Made by a program: the position numbers and the translations under genes | In this document: piece by piece, positions 17,865-26,339 of the stretch | How positions within the stretch are numbered: the first letter of the stretch is position 1 | How the letters are laid out: the number at the start of each line of letters is the position of its first letter | Notes under the pieces: generated by a model | Seen by the model: only the letters and a program-made list of their open reading frames with translations | Databases searched by the model: none | What the model was told of the DNA's origin: nothing | Assembly: GCF_036634175.1 (NCBI RefSeq) | Contig: NZ_JAZIFX010000001.1 | Coordinates: 2,108,001-2,172,000 of the forward strand | DNA from: Streptomyces sp. P9-A2 | Lineage (GTDB): Bacteria > Actinomycetota > Actinomycetes > Streptomycetales > Streptomycetaceae | Reading direction: 5' to 3' | DNA: 64,000 bases

Positions 17865-19038
17865 GCGCGTACCGCCCTGTGGGGTCGAGGTACTTCCGTA
17901 CCTCGAGAGGAGTGACGAACGTCCCGCGCTCGCCGCTGTCGGCCACCTTCCGCGCCCGGGTCAGCCGGCGCGGCGGGAGTCCGTCACCGAACCGGGTCAC
18001 CGTGTCCAGGAACACCACCGAGTCCGGGGCGTCCTCCAGTGCGGCGGCGAGCGCGACCGGGGAGTGCGTGGTGATCAGGATCTGTCTTCCGTCGCCGGAG
18101 GTGAGCGTCGCGGGATCACTGGTCCTGGCCTTCAACCGGGACAGCAGTTGCGGAACCCGGGTGGGGTGGAGACCGTTCTCGGGTTCCTCGATCAGAAGGA
18201 GCCCTTCGTGCGCGGGGTCGTGAGCGGCGGCGAGCAGAGCCAGAATGCGCAGGGTGCCCGCCGACGCCGCGCCAGGAGGCACTCGGTGCTCGTGCCGGTG
18301 CTGAAGCCAGACGTCCCACTGGCCCCACTCGGCGTTGGCCGCCACCGTGATGTCCACGAGGTCGGGGAGCAGCGCCACGGCGTCGGCACGGAAGTCGTAC
18401 CAGGCCTCGGGGTCCCGGGCGATCCGCCCGAGAACGGCACCGAGGTTCTTTCCGTCCTCTGCGAGAGGTGCGGTGTCGTAGGTGGAGGAGACGACACGCA
18501 TCGCCTTGGGTGAGGGCTCGAGGATCCGCCAGTTCCCGGAGGTCTCGGCCAGCTCTGCGCGGTATGCGGCCTCCTGCACGGGAACCTCCGTGCAGTGCAG
18601 CTGACCGGTTTCGCCAGGGCTCAGGTTCGGTGAGGGCGGGATCCGATCCGCGTCCCCCGCGTAGTGATCGTGGACGTTCAGGACTTCGGTGTCGACGCGC
18701 AGGGGGTCCGGCGGGTCCGCGTACGTCACCCGCGCTTCCACCCTGAGGTGGCAGTACCCGGCGTAGCCGTGCACGAGCACATGGGCCGCGATCCGCATGG
18801 CTCCGACCGGGACACCGTCCGGACCACGCCGGAACAGTTCTTTCGGTCCTCCCCGGCGGGCGTGGTCGACGATCGTCTGACTCGTCGGTTCCCGGATCAA
18901 CTGGCCCAGCAGGTCCACGGCCTCCAGCAGATTGGACTTGCCCGAGGCGTTGGCTCCCACCAGGACGGTGAACGGCGGCAGGTCGAGGGCGAAGTCGTCG
19001 AACGACTTGTACCCGTCGATCTCGATCCGCGTGATCAC
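17854..19038 (-). CDS. AAA family ATPase (RecF/OLD-like, AAA_15/21)
   Basis: A 394-residue ATPase with a Walker A GANASGKSN near residues 27-35 after ITRIEIDGYKSFDDF, the typical start of SMC/RecF-type ABC ATPases. The signature-like region is around AGTLRILALLAA. Walker B LLLIEEPENGLHP lies near 285, and the switch His is in ILITTHSPVAL near 325. The GTG at 19038 follows GGAGAGAGGG; an ATG 15 codons upstream is less likely. There is no fused TOPRIM domain as in true OLD proteins; the overlapping DUF4276 gene supplies that part. The organisation recalls PARIS-type ATPase-effector systems, although PARIS uses a DUF4435 effector. Confidence 0.88.
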   Translation of the reverse strand: MITRIEIDGYKSFDDFALDLPPFTVLVGANASGKSNLLEAVDLLGQLIREPTSQTIVDHARRGGPKELFRRGPDGVPVGAMRIAAHVLVHGYAGYCHLRVEARVTYADPPDPLRVDTEVLNVHDHYAGDADRIPPSPNLSPGETGQLHCTEVPVQEAAYRAELAETSGNWRILEPSPKAMRVVSSTYDTAPLAEDGKNLGAVLGRIARDPEAWYDFRADAVALLPDLVDITVAANAEWGQWDVWLQHRHEHRVPPGAASAGTLRILALLAAAHDPAHEGLLLIEEPENGLHPTRVPQLLSRLKARTSDPATLTSGDGRQILITTHSPVALAAALEDAPDSVVFLDTVTRFGDGLPPRRLTRARKVADSGERGTFVTPLEVRKYLDPTGRYARGA

Positions 19039-19082
19039 CCTGCCACCCTCTCTCCGCACTGCCACATGCGCATGGCGCCACA

Positions 19083-19706
19083 TTATCCGGAGCACTCGCC
19101 CGTCCGTAGGGTCAACGGTTCGGCCGCGCGCACCCGCAGTGACGGGCCTTCGTCCAGCTCCAGTACCACGGCGGGTCCACCGGCCGCGTACTGGTCGCTC
19201 CGCAAGGCGAGCACGGTCCGCCACTCGCCCCGCACCCGCACCGTCTGCCCGGCCCGGACCATCACCGCCGCCACCTCACGCGTCGCGGGCTCGGCCACGA
19301 TGTCCGGGGCCTTCAGCTCCGCGAACACCGTCTTCCCGATCCCGGCGGTGCGCTCCTCACAGCCCCAGCGATGCGCGAGGGCCGCCACGAGCAGCAGCCC
19401 CCGCCCCCCGGTCTCGTCCTCGCCGGGGTCCCGGACCTCGGGCCGGCCGCCCCCGGCGTCGCTCACCTCCAACCGCAGTAATCCCTCGGCCGTGGAGCGC
19501 GCGATCCGCACCCCGATCTGCCGATCACTCGGCACCGGCACGCGCAGCGCGTTGGTCACCAACTCGGAGAGCACCAACTCGGCGTCGTCCACCACCTCTT
19601 GGGCGACGCCCCACTCACCGAGCACCGCATGCAGCAGCGCCCGCGCCCGGGGCACGCTGCTGCGACTGCGGGAGAGGCGGAAGGTGATGTCGTTCGATGA
19701 GGCCAT
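19083..19706 (-). CDS. ATP-binding HATPase_c regulatory protein
   Basis: A 207-residue protein with an RsbW/SpoIIAB-like histidine-kinase ATPase domain in residues 1-135: the N-box is ELVLSELVTNALRV, the G1 box VSDAGGGRPEV and the G2 box GGRGLLLVAALAHRWG. The last ~70 residues form a small beta-rich tail. Streptomyces genomes encode many such proteins beside XRE/DUF397 pairs, as is the case here: the gene diverges from the XRE gene at 19896. A role as anti-sigma-like kinase or morphology regulator is inferred from the family. Confidence 0.88.
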   Translation of the reverse strand: MASSNDITFRLSRSRSSVPRARALLHAVLGEWGVAQEVVDDAELVLSELVTNALRVPVPSDRQIGVRIARSTAEGLLRLEVSDAGGGRPEVRDPGEDETGGRGLLLVAALAHRWGCEERTAGIGKTVFAELKAPDIVAEPATREVAAVMVRAGQTVRVRGEWRTVLALRSDQYAAGGPAVVLELDEGPSLRVRAAEPLTLRTGECSG

Positions 19707-19895
19707 GGGGGCTCCTCAGGACTCGGCGTCAGCGGCGAAATCCGCGTGGCGCAAGTTCCGCTGGGACTGTGCGCACCGACAGCCTGAAGGCGCATCACGT
19801 GGACTAGCAACGTTTCCAGTAGAGATGCGCTCAATGTTCCATCTTTCGGGTTAAGTCCCGCACATCCCAGCCATCCCGCTGCTAGAGCTGTTGCC

Positions 19896-20780
19896 ATGTC
19901 TGCAAACGCCACTGCCTCCAGCCCGTCGACCGTCCTCGGCCGCCAACTGGGCGATGAACTACGTCGACTGCGCGAGGCCGCCGCACTCACCACCACGCAA
20001 GCGGCCGAGGCGCTCGACTGCACCAAGGGGAAGATCAGCCGTATCGAGAACGGCCGCGTGACGGTTCGCCTCCCCGACCTGACCGCGATGCTGCTCACGT
20101 ACGGGGCCATGGACGCCGAACTGCGCGACAGGCTCAGCCTGCTTGCCCGCAAGGCCAATCGTCGTCGTAGGCAGGGGTGGTGGAACCAGTACGGGTCGGT
20201 GCTGGCCGACACCTACCGCGACTACATCGCGCTGGAAGCCATGGCCAGAACCATCCGCACCTTCCAGGCGCAACTGGTGCCGGGCCTGTTGCAGACTCCT
20301 GAATACATCCGCGCGGTGACCGTCGCCTCCCATCAGTGGCAAACGGCGGACGAGATCGAACAGTTCGTCCAGGTACGCCTCGCTCGTCAGAAACGCCTCG
20401 TCAACGACTCGCCACTCCAGCTCTGGGCGGTGCTGTCCGAAGCCGTACTTCTTCAACAGGTTGGAGGGCCAAAGGTGATGTCCGCGCAGTTGGAGCAGCT
20501 CCTGATCGCGTCCGAGCAGCCCAACGTAACCATCCAGGTCCTGCCGTTCTCCCGCGGAGCGCATGCGAGTATGTTCGGGCCGTACGTAGTACTGGGCTTC
20601 CCCGAGGAAGCTGCGCTGGACGTGGTACTGGCGGACAATCCCACCGGCTCAATGTGGCTGGAGCGAGAGGCCGAAGTCGGCCGCTATCAGGAGTTGTTCG
20701 ACGCAGCCCGTACTGCTGCGCTCTCCCCCGTGGAATCCCGCACGGTCATCCGACGCAGAGCCAAGGAGCACAGGGCATGA
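19896..20780 (+). CDS. XRE-family regulator with DUF5753
   Basis: A 294-residue protein: a helix-turn-helix at residues ~18-72 (ELRRLREAAALTTTQAAEAL, then KGKISRIENGRV), followed by DUF5753 from ~105 to 285 (YIALEAMARTIRTFQAQLVP, LLQTPEYIRA, VTIQVLPFSRGAHASM). This is the WhiJ/BldB-partner type abundant in Streptomyces. The stop overlaps the start of the DUF397 gene (ATGA), so the pair is co-translated. Family members act with a DUF397 protein and often a neighbouring HATPase in developmental control. The ligand is unknown. Confidence 0.92.
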   Translation: MSANATASSPSTVLGRQLGDELRRLREAAALTTTQAAEALDCTKGKISRIENGRVTVRLPDLTAMLLTYGAMDAELRDRLSLLARKANRRRRQGWWNQYGSVLADTYRDYIALEAMARTIRTFQAQLVPGLLQTPEYIRAVTVASHQWQTADEIEQFVQVRLARQKRLVNDSPLQLWAVLSEAVLLQQVGGPKVMSAQLEQLLIASEQPNVTIQVLPFSRGAHASMFGPYVVLGFPEEAALDVVLADNPTGSMWLEREAEVGRYQELFDAARTAALSPVESRTVIRRRAKEHRA

Positions 20781-20980
20781 ACACCGCACGCCATGGCACG
20801 CCGGATCTGTCAGGCGCGAAGTGGCGTAGCAGCAGCTACAGCGGTGGCAACAACGAATGCCTTGAACTCGCCCACGGCGTCCCCACCCTCGCTCCTGTCC
20901 GCGACAGCAAGAACCTCAGTGGCCCGATCATTTCCTTCGGCCGTGCCGCCTGGCAGGCCTTCGTCACACACCTGGGCTGA
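20777..20980 (+). CDS. DUF397 domain protein 1
   Basis: A 67-residue single-domain DUF397 protein: GAKWRSSSYSGGNNECLELA near the start, then APVRDSKN and SFGRAAWQAFV, the three family landmarks. The ATG overlaps the stop of the XRE gene. DUF397 proteins (BldB relatives) act with XRE/DUF5753 regulators. It shares about two thirds of its residues with the next gene, a tandem duplication. Confidence 0.9.
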   Translation: MNTARHGTPDLSGAKWRSSSYSGGNNECLELAHGVPTLAPVRDSKNLSGPIISFGRAAWQAFVTHLG

Positions 20981-21002
20981 ATCCACCCGGGCAAGGAGTG
21001 GA

Positions 21003-21209
21003 GTGCGGGTCATGAGTCATTCGGTCACCGTCACCGCCGACGCACCGATATGGCGCAGGAGCAGCCACAGCGGTGGGCAGGGTGACTGCCTCGAACTCGC
21101 CCACGGCGTCCCCGCTCTCGCCCCCGTACGCGACAGCAAGGACCCGGCCGGTCCGGTGATCGCGTTCGGGCGCGCCGCCTGGCGTGTCTTCCTCACGCAC
21201 CTGGGCTGA
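21003..21209 (+). CDS. DUF397 domain protein 2 (tandem paralogue)
   Basis: A second DUF397 protein (IWRRSSHSGGQGDCLELA, APVRDSKDPAGPV, FGRAAWRVFLTHLG), 22 bases after the first. The start is GTG 21003, 4 bases after AAGGAG; ATG 21012 is possible but 13 bases away. Two near-identical DUF397 genes behind one XRE gene allow hetero-complexes or dosage effects. It ends 2 bases before the convergent PhzF gene. Confidence 0.88.
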   Translation: MRVMSHSVTVTADAPIWRRSSHSGGQGDCLELAHGVPALAPVRDSKDPAGPVIAFGRAAWRVFLTHLG

Positions 21210-21211
21210 CG

Positions 21212-21877
21212 TCAGCGTTCCAGGACCACCCGTCCGCCGATCTCGGTCCAGCCGTACGGCTGTGGAGCCGTGAGGATCTGGGAACCGGCGCCCTGGGTGA
21301 TGTTCAGGGCGCGGCCCAGCCGGTCGGTGAGGAGCAGGGCGGCCGCGCCGGTCGCCTCGTCCTCGTGGATGTTGTCGTCGCGGCCGGGGAAGGCGCGGGC
21401 GCGGACCCGGCCGGCGGGCTCGTCCTCCCAGGCCCAGGCGTAGATCCACTCCCCCTTCGCCGGGACGGCCAGGGCGTCGACCTCGGCGGCGGTGGCGTAC
21501 TGGCGCAGAGTGCGCGGCGGAACCCACTCCGCGCGCGCCTCGATCCAGCAGAACTCCCCGTCCTGCCGGGCGCCCACCGTCCCCGCGGGCGTGACCAGCT
21601 CGGGGACGTCGAGCAGCCAGGCCGCGCCGACGCAGGGGTGGCCGGCGAAGGGCAGGCGCAGGGTGGGGGTGTAGATGTCGATCACCCCGCGCTCGGGGTC
21701 GTCGACGAACACGGTCTCGCTGAAGCCGAGCTTCTCCGCGAACATCTGGCGCTCGCTCGGCTCGGGCATGAAAGAACCCTCGCGGACGACACCAAGTTCG
21801 TTGCCGTACCCGCCCCGGGGACCGCAGAAGACGCGCACCACGTCGTAATCACTCACGGGGGCATTCAAGCAGCCCAC
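21212..21877 (-). CDS. PhzF-family isomerase/epimerase
   Basis: A 221-residue member of the PhzF/diaminopimelate-epimerase fold: GGYGNELGVV at the N-terminus, RLPFAGHPCVGAAWLL (the GHPxxG motif) near residue 75, and ATGAAALLL near 185. It is shorter than typical PhzF proteins (~280), with loop deletions rather than a missing half. GTG 21853 (VSDYDVV) is an alternative start. Stand-alone PhzF proteins are common and mostly of unknown substrate; nothing nearby suggests phenazine synthesis. Confidence 0.85.
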   Translation of the reverse strand: MGCLNAPVSDYDVVRVFCGPRGGYGNELGVVREGSFMPEPSERQMFAEKLGFSETVFVDDPERGVIDIYTPTLRLPFAGHPCVGAAWLLDVPELVTPAGTVGARQDGEFCWIEARAEWVPPRTLRQYATAAEVDALAVPAKGEWIYAWAWEDEPAGRVRARAFPGRDDNIHEDEATGAAALLLTDRLGRALNITQGAGSQILTAPQPYGWTEIGGRVVLER

Positions 21878-21937
21878 ACGTCACTTCGGGACGAAGAGGC
21901 CGCTCTGTCAGGGGGTGCCGATACTCCCCGGCGGAAA

Positions 21938-21953
21938 TGAGTACGTGTACTCA
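21938..21953. promoter_or_regulatory. Palindrome upstream of a membrane-protein gene
   Basis: TGAGTAC-GT-GTACTCA, 7-bp perfect arms, 68 bases before the ATG at 22021 and between divergent genes. It is a good operator candidate for an unknown dimeric regulator. Confidence 0.5.
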
Positions 21954-22020
21954 CCCCCGCACGGGCTTCCCGGTCCACCGTTGAGAACGACACTCTTGGA
22001 CCGACCTCAAGGAACCCGCG

Positions 22021-22773
22021 ATGCCGAACAACTCACGCCCGCGCGGCTTCCCGCACCGGCTCCTCGCACTCGCCACGGGCAACTGGCTCGCCAGGGGCTA
22101 TCTGGCCGCCTTCGCCCTCTCCGTCGTGGCCATGTTCCTCTTCCCGGAGAGCGGCGTCGCCCCGGGCCCTCTGCTGCTCACAGCACCTCTCTCCTTCCTG
22201 ACGATGGTCCTGCCCTTCGGTCCGGGCACCGGCGGTGGCGGGGTGGTCGAGGTGTCGGCCATCGGTTTCTGGGTCGCATGGCTCCTTCTGTGCGCCTTCG
22301 TGAACGCCGCCGCACTCGGCGCCCTCCTCACGAGATCCGTGAACGCCGCCTCGCCCGGCTCCCGTGCGCCTCTCCCCCGTGTTCCGGGCTCCTCGGAACG
22401 AGGAGCGACGGACACGGCACGTCCCGCGAGCTCTGGTTCGCGCAGGACTCGGGCCCTGCTGGCGCCCGCGGTGGACAACTGGCTCGCGCGTGGGTATCTC
22501 GCCGTGGTCGCGGCGTCGCTGGGGTTCTTCCTTGTCGCCGCGTACCTGCTGCCGGACCCGGGGTTCGCCGGGATCTGGCCGCTCATGACCACGGCGCCGC
22601 TCAGCATCGTCGCCCTTATGGTGGCGTCCCCCGCCGAGTGGGCCTCCTCCCTCGTCTGGCTGAGCCCGTTACTCTTCTCCGCCGGTGCGGCCCTGTCCGG
22701 ACTGTTCAACGCCGTACTGCTCGGCCGGTTCGCCCGCGCGCTGCGGATGCGGGAAGCGCGCCCCGCTGCCTGA
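22021..22773 (+). CDS. Membrane protein with an internally duplicated unit
   Basis: A 250-residue integral membrane protein built from two tandem copies of one ~95-residue unit: the first begins NWLARGYLAAFALSV near residue 21 and the second NWLARGYLAVVAASLG near 153, each followed by a LPxxPG/ESG turn, TAPLS and two more hydrophobic helices. A Ser/Pro/Arg-rich linker (~110-145) joins them. Streptomyces has single-unit relatives (SCO4225-type), so this is a fusion by duplication. About six membrane segments are predicted by eye. Function unknown. Confidence 0.75.
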   Translation: MPNNSRPRGFPHRLLALATGNWLARGYLAAFALSVVAMFLFPESGVAPGPLLLTAPLSFLTMVLPFGPGTGGGGVVEVSAIGFWVAWLLLCAFVNAAALGALLTRSVNAASPGSRAPLPRVPGSSERGATDTARPASSGSRRTRALLAPAVDNWLARGYLAVVAASLGFFLVAAYLLPDPGFAGIWPLMTTAPLSIVALMVASPAEWASSLVWLSPLLFSAGAALSGLFNAVLLGRFARALRMREARPAA

Positions 22774-22860
22774 TGTCTCCGCTTACTGGCATCGCGGGCT
22801 CCGGGCAGGTCGACCTGGAGCCCCCGACGGCAGGGGCGGGTGGTGCGGTAGGCCTTCGGG

Positions 22861-23346
22861 GTGAGTGCGCTAACGTCCGGCGCCATGAAGAGAATTGGGG
22901 CGGGAACCCTTGCGACTGCCGTCGTGGCCGTTGCAGGACTGCTGCTGGTGGGGTTGCCCGCGGTGTACTTCCTGACCGTCTACGGCTGTGGTGAGGAAGA
23001 GGACCGGCTCGCCGAGGCGATGGCCGGCGAGGCGGTACTGGGTACGCCGCCGAAAGGGGCCGACCGGGCGAGCCGCTACCAGGAGTGCGACGACGACAGT
23101 CGCTTCGTGATCGTGGGGACGCAGTACCAGTACGCCGGTTCACCGAAGACGGCCCTGCGGCACTACCGGGAGGCAGCTCGGGCCGACAGTTGGCGGCTTC
23201 GCACCACGGCCGACGGCGAGAAGGTGCCAGATTGCTTCACCAAGCCGGTGGACGGGACGACCGCATACCTCAGTGTGGAGATCCTGGAGAAAGGCGTTCT
23301 TTACGTGGGCATCATCGCGGATCATGCGGGATCGGAATGGTGTTGA
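22861..23346 (+). CDS. Hypothetical membrane-anchored protein
   Basis: A protein of 161 residues (GTG 22861) or 153 residues (ATG 22885, which starts right at the basic MKRIG). One N-terminal membrane helix (TLATAVVAVAGLLLVGLPAV) is followed by an extracytoplasmic domain with three cysteines in reach of disulphides (YGC, YQEC, PDC). The sequence SRFVIVGTQYQYAGSPKTAL, then HYREAARADSW, resembles small Streptomyces secreted proteins of unknown role. No operon partner is obvious. Confidence 0.6.
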   Translation: MSALTSGAMKRIGAGTLATAVVAVAGLLLVGLPAVYFLTVYGCGEEEDRLAEAMAGEAVLGTPPKGADRASRYQECDDDSRFVIVGTQYQYAGSPKTALRHYREAARADSWRLRTTADGEKVPDCFTKPVDGTTAYLSVEILEKGVLYVGIIADHAGSEWC

Positions 23347-23433
23347 GTTCACGATGACCGCCTGATCGAACTCCTTGGAGTGCGTGCCGCAGCCCGGGGG
23401 ACGGGCCACGGGGAGGGTGGACGGCGGGCCCTT

Positions 23434-23934
23434 CTACTCCGGGTCTTCCTCCGCGGTCGCCGTGCGGTCGGCCAGGCGTTCGTAGCGTTGTCTGGCGGCT
23501 TGCGGGGTGCCCAGGCCGAGGCCGAAGGCGATGTCCTGCCAGGTCATGCCGCGGCCACGGGCCATCTGGAGGAGCCCGGTCTCCAGTTCGTCCATCTCTC
23601 CGCGCACCAGCGGGACGAGACTCAACGCGGCGGTGATGTCGGCCCGGTCCACCTCCGGTTCGCCGTCCTCGCGCTGCGCGGCCCCACTGAGCAGGAACGA
23701 CACCAACCGGACGGCCTCGTGCGGGCCGAGGACCGCGGGGTGGACCTGTCGGCTGCGCTGCTCGTCGGTGGCCGCGTGCCGCTCGGCGATACGGAACAGG
23801 GAGGCGTGGACGCGCTGTGCCCGCGCCCGCTCCGGCCGCGGAGGCGTGAAGGGGTCTGGGGCGGGGGCGGAGTTGGGGTTGGGGGCGGGGTGCTGTTCGG
23901 GAGTCGGCGGCATGGGACAAGGCTGCGACATCAA
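23434..23934 (-). CDS. Probable DNA-binding protein (HTH)
   Basis: A 166-residue protein: a Pro-rich N-terminus (1-40), a helical middle and a C-terminal helix-turn-helix GMTWQDIAFGLGLGTPQAAR, then QRYERLA, close to the Streptomyces family that ends in a MTWxxIAxxLG-type HTH. A palindrome (23951-23967) lies 16 bases before its start, consistent with autoregulation. No ligand domain is visible. Confidence 0.7.
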   Translation of the reverse strand: MMSQPCPMPPTPEQHPAPNPNSAPAPDPFTPPRPERARAQRVHASLFRIAERHAATDEQRSRQVHPAVLGPHEAVRLVSFLLSGAAQREDGEPEVDRADITAALSLVPLVRGEMDELETGLLQMARGRGMTWQDIAFGLGLGTPQAARQRYERLADRTATAEEDPE

Positions 23935-23950
23935 CAGTTACGTGTCAACC

Positions 23951-23967
23951 AATTGTTTTGAACAATT
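23951..23967. promoter_or_regulatory. Operator-like palindrome AATTGTT-TTG-AACAATT
   Basis: Perfect 7-bp arms in an AT-rich pocket between the HTH gene and the divergent membrane-protein gene. Candidate binding site of the product of 23434-23934. Confidence 0.6.
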
Positions 23968-24098
23968 CGTTTAATTCGGCTGTGCGACCAAGATCTCCCC
24001 ACCCCATATGCAGGGCAACGACGCAAACCCGAGACGGTCGCATGAGCCGCCGGACAGGTCCTGATCGTCCGGACATCGCGCGTAGTCATAATGCCCAA

Positions 24099-25988
24099 GT
24101 GACCAGACTTCCCGTGCCGTTGCCCGCCGAACACATACCGCCCGGCACCGCCGACTGGCGGACTTACGACGCCCGGCGCTGGCTCGCCGCCGTGCCCGCC
24201 CGGTGGGCACACCCTCTGTGGGCGCTGCTGGCGTTGGTCGCCCCGCTGATCTGGGACATGGAGGCGGCTCCCGTCGCCCCCTGTACGTCCGCCGACCCGT
24301 GCGGCGCCGACTGGCTGGGCCTCGGGATGGCCGTCGTGCTGGTGCTGACCCTGTACTGGGTGTGGCGGCAGCCGCGGCTCGCGCTCGCGGGGCTCGCGGC
24401 CGTGCTGGCGGGGTTCGCCGTGGACGGGGGCTTCACGGCGGCGTTCGGCGAACCGTCCGCGCTCGCGTTCCTCCTGGCCGTCGCGTTCACCGCCACCGGG
24501 CTCGTCCACCGGCTGGCCGTCGCCGTGCGGCAGCGGGCGCTAGCCCTGGAGGCGGCCGGGCCGGTCGCACAACCGCTGCCCGCCGCCGCGCGGACGTTCC
24601 GCCGGGGCCGGTTCTCCTTCGTCCTGGCCGCGCTGCTGCTGGCCGTCGCCGGGTTCGGCTACTGGCAGGCCCAGCAGGTCGTCGACGCGTACGAGGAGCG
24701 GGCCGCGGGCGCCACACACCTGTCCGGACGGGTCACAGCCCTGAAAGAGGACGACGACGGCATCGGCATCCTCAAGGTGGAGGCCGACGGGCGCACCTAT
24801 CGCTTCGAGACGGCCTTCCCCGAGGACTTCCCCGTGGACAGCCGGGTCGACATCGTCGTGGACGGCGACTGGGCGGCGCTGGTCGCGGAGCCGTACGACG
24901 CCTTCGGCTGGGAGCTGCTGGTGCTGGGCGGCTCCGTCGCGGGGCTGGCGTTCCTCATGAACGGCGTGGACGGGTGGACGCGTTCGCAGCGGCTGCGGCG
25001 CGGACCACTGCCGGTGCTGCACGTGCTGGTGCGCGAGGGGCACGATGACGACGTCCGCACCTGGGTGTTCGCGGCCGACGACCCGGAGGGCCTTCGGCCG
25101 ATCCTGCACTTTCACTCGCTGTGCGCCTTCGAGGACGAGGACGGGGGCGAGGACGAGGACGGCCGCGACGCAGGCGACGGCCCCGCAGCCGTCGTCGAAC
25201 TCGGCAAGATCACGGAGATTCTCCGGGGCGAGGACCCTCCCCCGCCGCTGCGGGAGGCCGTCCTGTACGGCGTCCCCTGCACCGGCGCCGAAGTCGCCTT
25301 CGTCGCGTGCGACGACGCGGACGACGCCGAGGTGTCGGTGGAGTGCAGCGTCACCCCGGTGAAGCCGGCCGTCCCGGGGTTGCTGAAGCGCGGGTCGCAG
25401 CGCGGTAAGCGGATGAACCCGCGGCGGTCCGTCGACGAGATCGCCGCCGGTATGACACCCACGGCGGGCCCGCGGGTGTGGACGGCGCACGGCTTCTCGC
25501 GCACGGTGGGCCTCGGCCTGCTGCTGGTGCAGGGCGGCGGCATCTGGGTCACGCTCGGCGAGGGGCCGTCATGGACCTGGCTGTGGCTGGCCGTGGGTCT
25601 GCCGTGGCTGGTGACGGCTGTGGCGACGGCGCTCACCTGGCGGATCACCGCCGACCGTGACGGGCTGTGGGTGACCGGGGCGTGGCGCGTGCGGCGGGTC
25701 CCGTGGAACGTGATCACGTCCGTGCGGCACTCCGATGACGGCATCCGCGTCGGCCGGGCCAAGGACTCCCCCGTCGAACTCTCCCCCACCGGCTGGGCGT
25801 GGCTGGAGCGCCGTCTGGCCCGCGAGCCGCATGTGGAACGCGCTGTCGAGGAGTTGCAGGCGCTGCTGCTCCGCCCGGAACTGCGGCCGCTGGAGGAGGC
25901 GCCGACGGGGCGGCAGGGCGTGCCGGTCGGGCCGCCGCTGGTGGCCCTGTCGGTGCTGTGGGGCGTGGCGGTGCTGCTTCTGCTTTGA
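24099..25988 (+). CDS. Large membrane protein with PH-like domain
   Basis: A 629-residue protein from GTG 24099; an upstream in-frame ATG at 24042 has no coding character before it. Three membrane segments lie in residues ~25-125, another at ~165-185, then a soluble beta-rich part (HLSGRVTALKEDDDGIGILK, like DUF3592), one helix at ~265-285, an acidic insert EDEDGGEDEDGRDAGD, two more helices near 470-505 and a bacterial PH-type domain ADRDGLWVTGAWRVRRVPWN. A last hydrophobic segment ends the protein. Function unknown; it resembles Streptomyces cell-envelope proteins. Confidence 0.7.
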   Translation: MTRLPVPLPAEHIPPGTADWRTYDARRWLAAVPARWAHPLWALLALVAPLIWDMEAAPVAPCTSADPCGADWLGLGMAVVLVLTLYWVWRQPRLALAGLAAVLAGFAVDGGFTAAFGEPSALAFLLAVAFTATGLVHRLAVAVRQRALALEAAGPVAQPLPAAARTFRRGRFSFVLAALLLAVAGFGYWQAQQVVDAYEERAAGATHLSGRVTALKEDDDGIGILKVEADGRTYRFETAFPEDFPVDSRVDIVVDGDWAALVAEPYDAFGWELLVLGGSVAGLAFLMNGVDGWTRSQRLRRGPLPVLHVLVREGHDDDVRTWVFAADDPEGLRPILHFHSLCAFEDEDGGEDEDGRDAGDGPAAVVELGKITEILRGEDPPPPLREAVLYGVPCTGAEVAFVACDDADDAEVSVECSVTPVKPAVPGLLKRGSQRGKRMNPRRSVDEIAAGMTPTAGPRVWTAHGFSRTVGLGLLLVQGGGIWVTLGEGPSWTWLWLAVGLPWLVTAVATALTWRITADRDGLWVTGAWRVRRVPWNVITSVRHSDDGIRVGRAKDSPVELSPTGWAWLERRLAREPHVERAVEELQALLLRPELRPLEEAPTGRQGVPVGPPLVALSVLWGVAVLLLL

Positions 25989-26339
25989 CCGGACCGCAGG
26001 TCGGTGACCGGGCCGCGGGTCCCGCTCCAGTCCGTGACCTGCGGCGGGCGGGCCGCGTCCCCAAGGGTGGAGAGCAGTTCCCCACCCGAGGAGTGGCCAT
26101 GACGTGCAGCAGACCGCCAGGTGGCGGTAGTCCACAGGGCCATGCCCGACCTGAGCCTCCTCGCGGCCGACCGCCTCGTGCCGGAGGCCGCCGCCGGGCA
26201 CGACCTAAGGGTCACCCCGAGAACTGGCCTTAAAATATGGGGGGTTGGACTCCTCTGTGCGCAGGATCTGGAGGGCGTGCGTGATCACCAGGATGGGGAC
26301 CGCCCGAAGCGCCACCCCCTGGAAAGACGGAGTCCGCCC

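Noticed and set aside
17854..19224. A longer start of the AAA ATPase at 19224
   Set aside because: It would overlap the end of the HATPase gene, and the added residues are low complexity; the GTG at 19038 begins just before the family start.
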